DNA of 64,000 nucleotides, from the NCBI RefSeq assembly GCF_021130785.1, contig NC_060215.1, positions 121,972,501 through 122,036,500 on the forward strand, read 5' to 3'. Within the stretch, counting starts at the first letter, position 1, and every line of letters begins with the position of its first letter. This stretch comes from Homalodisca vitripennis (lineage: Eukaryota; Arthropoda; Insecta; Hemiptera; Cicadellidae). Of the stretch, positions 60,621 to 64,000 are shown piece by piece. Both the position numbers and the translations under genes were made by a program. The notes beneath the pieces are model-generated. The model searched no databases and was not told where the DNA came from. It worked only from the letters and a program-made list of their open reading frames with translations.

Positions 60621-62451
60621 GGTGAGTAAACAAATTTTCCATATCAGCATGGCTGTCCCTTACATTGTCGCACGGTTTTTACAAATAAGCATTTCCTGTT
60701 TGTTCACCATCGGCGTCTGGGCGGATGTGCGTATCTACTTACATCCGGAGGATGTTTGTCTCGAATTGCAATACGAGACTTCCTTTCCAGCAACTATCTG
60801 TACATCTATTCTATGAATTTTATTTTACTAATAATACATATGTCTTACACACCCTATCCTGGAACCAAAATATAATATGAACTCATTTTGCTAGTGGGTT
60901 TAAAATTATATCGAATGAATAAAAGTTATAATTTTGATCAATATTAATCTAAAATAAAGTTTTATTGGCCTAATAGATACGATTAAATATATTTCAATGA
61001 GAGCTATAATTTTGAATGTTTTCAATCAACAGAATAGCATGAAAATACAATATTGTGGCTTGATATTGCCGTTAAAACATACCTTCCAATTTATTTGTGA
61101 AAAAAATTGTATTTACTGTTATAATCATTAAAGATCGATTTTCTAAACACGGAAACTCTAAAATAATTTAGTATGGTTTGAATAAAAGAGACCTTATTGA
61201 CTGCCAATGTAATAAACGTATCATCAATGTATAAATTAATAAATAGTAATAAATGTATCATTAATTAATCAGTAAAACTACAAAACCAGCCATCTAGTAT
61301 CCAATATCTATTATGATAAGATGATGATTACTGTTGTAATAAGATTAAATTATATAAAATTTAGTGTTTTCCTGAATAAAACACACCGTGCAGTGGATAT
61401 GGGAAAGAAATAAACTTGCGAAAGTGAGCATTTACTGGTTTGAAAGTATCCTGACATTTATTTATTTTTTGTACATTTTATGTAATTTTATGCATTTTTT
61501 GGTATTTTTATAGTTTTTTTTTGGATACTTGAAATAAATTTAGCTCAATCCAGTTGTATTCGTTTATATAGCTCTATGCAAACTTTCACGACAATCGCAA
61601 CTCTGTATTCTTATAGACTAGCAGTACTGTCTGTATATGTACTTATCCAAGCATAGCTGTTGGAATTTAAATTTTGATTTAATTTGAAAATATGCCATTT
61701 GAACAATTGTTTTACATTAATTACATATCTGACTATTAGAAGTATTACCAAATATAACCGAAATTAAGTGTTGATATTTAATATTTCATATGCTTGCAAA
61801 ATAAAAGTTTCTTAGTACAAATTTAAACAAAATAATTTTGTAATGTAATTACTTTTGTATATAATGCCAATTCCCCATTTCTATTAGTTATATACTCGTA
61901 TATATGTCTATTAAAATATGGCCGAAAACTTTCCAAAATAAATCATTCATAATTAATATGTTTGTAATGCAAAATGAAAGGTTTTTTAATATTAATTTAA
62001 ACAAAATAATTTTGAAATGTAAGCCAATTCTCCATTGTCGGCGTGGTGTCGGCTGTGTTGGAAACTAATTATATCGATTTTTGTATTATAATCAAAGTAA
62101 TGAAATACATAAAAATCGTAAGTATGGCTAAATAATTTAATTGCTGGCAGGAGATAATTGTTAAACACTAACAACACGGCAATTTAAAAGGCAAACTAAT
62201 TAATGTTTCGCGATAATAATAATCTGTTAATAATAAAATATTCTTTGAAATAAATAGATTGATATTACCTTGTTTAGTAATAAGTGTAGAACATATTCAA
62301 TTTAGAAAAGTTATGTAATGTCCAATTATTTGTTTTAGGTTCTATTAAAAAAATTTATATAAGATTTGGAAATGAAGTATTAAGAATTTAGTTAACCAAG
62401 GATTTTGAAAACAGATGTAAAATAATTTGATTCAATAAAATTTATAGTTTT

Positions 62452-62465
62452 CGCCAGCTACCAAA
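62452..62465 (-). promoter_or_regulatory. Candidate primer-binding site
   Basis: Just inside the 5' LTR the minus strand reads TTTGGTAGCTGGCG. TGG two bases in is the expected complement of a tRNA CCA end. The tRNA could not be identified. Confidence 0.45.
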
Positions 62466-63039
62466 TGTAACGATTTGTATGGGTTTTTGGAAGCAACGTG
62501 TCACCGTGCAGGACTAGGCTTTTAGCCGTTTGCACGATGAAGGCCGTGGAGGGACCATAATCCTAATTACACAATATCCTCCTGCCAGCTTTGATAAGTA
62601 ATTAAAGTTATAATTTAAGGACGAATCAGTAAAAGTAAATCGTAAAACAATTTATTAACCGCCAAGGTAATTTACACATTTCAACACCAACCCCACGCCG
62701 ACCTCCCATCACGACAAAAACCCGCCCCAACATACTAACAATTTAGAATTTACAATCACCCCCTATAATTTTCCGGCACCTAACCCCCCCCCCCTTGGTT
62801 ATTAAATCAATCTATAGTGTAACACACAATACCACAAACAAATAATTTAACTAAGACTTTTGACAGGTAAGTAAAATCTCCGTTACCGCCACTCGCCGAT
62901 CAGACGTCTTCGCTCTTCCGTCACTCAATCTAGACTCCGTTATCAGACCACCGGTCCTCCATCAGCACGCGGCTTATCAGAAAGACCGGTCCTAACCGTT
63001 GATTCGGCGGTCTGATATATGTGGTGGGCAGTCACCACA
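62466..63039 (-). repeat. 5' LTR of the gypsy element
   Basis: 574 bp, TG...CA on the minus strand, colinear with the left LTR. It differs mainly by CTCG to CTTT and GCC to GTT changes near 62520-62530 and by single-base indels in A and C runs. Confidence 0.96.
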
Positions 63040-63043
63040 GTCG
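63040..63043. repeat. Target site duplication, right
   Basis: GTCG, matching 50951-50954. Confidence 0.85.
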
Positions 63044-64000
63044 TGTGTAGAGAAGTAGCTTTATTCTAATGTATAATGGATATTTTTGTATTATCCAGAG
63101 TCCACTATTTTTAGACAAGTTTTTAGTCATCAGGGTCCAAAATATAATTCATTATCTTTTACTAGTACTTTCCTGTTTCGTAATGAATAAAAAAATACCC
63201 GATGAGTCTTTTTGTCGCCAAATTGCCTCCAAATAGGCCTAGACGCACGAATTATTGGTCACTTTTGAATAATTAATTATTGTTATTTTGGTTTCGTTTT
63301 AATTGATTGCTGTGATTAAATTGATTAATTTATAATTTAATCACGAATTTTTATCTTTGGACTTAACTCGAACGGAAGAGGTATATTTTATTATTGGCAG
63401 AAAGACTTTTTATTGGCAGAATGCATGTGGTGATCGGGAGTAACGGCGATGCATTTAACTCAATTTTCGGTGACATCGCTTCCTTTTGGAAGGCAGAATA
63501 CTATAACCGTTCATCATAGTGACTTAAATCTCAAAATAGGTTAAATAAAGCCTGTTATGTTTATTGTATACTGTGATTTATTTTCGTTCCGGATAAGGAG
63601 AACTCTAAAAATAGTAGTCTCAGGATAATATCAATTACAATATAATGTATACATGTAGAATCTGTATACATTATAATGTATAAACTATATACATTATACC
63701 GTATAATGTATACAGTAATGAATCAAAGATTACAGTTTCGTGCAAACCATGACTGGAAAGTATGGGAACCTTGTAAAAATAGAGGGATACTTCAAAATTT
63801 CAAAACTACTTGCTGATGGTTTCAATGACGTGTTTTTCAATTAATTACAAATAATTTTAAGAACCTAACAAAATGTAAAATATCTAATTAGGTAACTGTA
63901 CAGAAATTTGAAGTGAAAGTTTAATACATATTCTTCTACAGACTTCTCAATTTTACTTACAACCAGATGATGTATACGTAATACGGTATAATATAAAAGA
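63044..64000. other. Unassigned right end with a cluster of TATAATGTATAC palindromic repeats
   Basis: At 63640-63716 TATAATGTATACA and its reverse complement alternate about five times, able to form several small hairpins. The remaining AT-rich sequence shows no gene. Confidence 0.6.

Larger units (their letters stand above)
57972..62465 (-). other. Gypsy leader region, about 4.5 kb, unusually long
   Basis: Between the 5' LTR and gag lies AT-rich sequence with three notable items: the SGNH-hydrolase frame (58442-59075), an (AT)n tract (59196-59260) and a GC-richer exon-like block (60435-60620). The leader of most gypsy elements is well below 1 kb. No nested LTRs, terminal inverted repeats or target duplications were found that would explain the extra length as a later insertion, though an old nested element cannot be excluded. 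Confidence 0.6.
50955..63039 (-). mobile_element. Full-length Ty3/gypsy LTR retrotransposon (12.1 kb)
   Basis: Two 574-bp LTRs bound an interior with gag, protease, RT-RNase H and integrase in the gypsy order on the minus strand. Polypurine tract, primer-site position and GTCG duplication confirm a genuine insertion. By eye the LTRs differ at roughly a dozen substitutions plus a few indels (about 2%), so the insertion is fairly recent. At 12.1 kb it is long for the family because about 4.5 kb separate the 5' LTR from gag and about 2 kb separate integrase from the 3' LTR. The RT frame is intact, but gag and integrase are broken, so the copy is probably not autonomous now. Confidence 0.96.

Overview
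The window looks like AT-rich intergenic or intronic DNA from an insect, possibly a hemipteran. The basis is an insect-type gustatory-receptor relic, several arthropod-style transposon families, long (TG)n and (AT)n arrays, and the absence of operons or dense genes. I see no intact host protein-coding gene. Most recognisable coding sequence belongs to transposable elements, nearly all of it broken. The species assignment is inference.

Layout. 0-5 kb: a piggyBac-type Cys-rich tail fragment and a decayed mariner transposase. 7-11.5 kb: a nearly full-length but frameshifted non-LTR retrotransposon (family A), whose ORF1 carries a coiled coil and an SGNH-esterase domain and whose ORF2 carries endonuclease and reverse transcriptase (RT). 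12.9-15.1 kb: a minus-strand non-LTR element of another family, with a 39-bp minisatellite expanded inside its C-terminal coding region. 16.7-17.6 kb: a LINE 3' end containing a 136-bp triplication. 18.5-20.5 kb: exon-like minus-strand pieces, a tRNA-derived SINE, and a dispersed repeat set between two (AT)n arrays. 21.8-22.9 kb: a very diverged tandem array of about 290-bp units. 23.4-24.9 kb: another minus-strand LINE. 26.7-29.2 kb: a clean 17-copy satellite of 146 bp. 30.1-30.8 kb: a piggyBac transposase C-terminal half abutting a long (TG)n tract. 33-35.3 kb: two 5S-rRNA-derived SINEs in inverted orientation and a foldback (MITE-like) element. 37.8-38.4 kb and 48.5-50.0 kb: 5'-truncated family A copies. 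41.4-43.2 kb: a second mariner relic and a 100-bp triplication. 43.7-45.4 kb: a decayed LINE. 47.0-48.2 kb: a gustatory-receptor pseudogene without introns.

The largest feature is a complete minus-strand Ty3/gypsy LTR retrotransposon at 50955-63039, about 12.1 kb. It has two 574-bp LTRs, a 4-bp target duplication (GTCG), a polypurine tract, and gag, protease, RT, RNase H and integrase. It is unusual in having a roughly 4.5-kb leader before gag. That leader holds a same-strand SGNH/GDSL-hydrolase reading frame with one internal stop and an upstream segment resembling a transcribed 5' exon. This is the best candidate for something not previously described: a captured or accessory esterase ORF in a gypsy element.

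Two unrelated-looking SGNH frames (one in LINE ORF1, one in the LTR-element leader) and five independent tandem arrays, two of them inside retrotransposon coding sequence, are the other main points of interest. All statements come from reading the sequence by eye. Boundaries of decayed elements are approximate.
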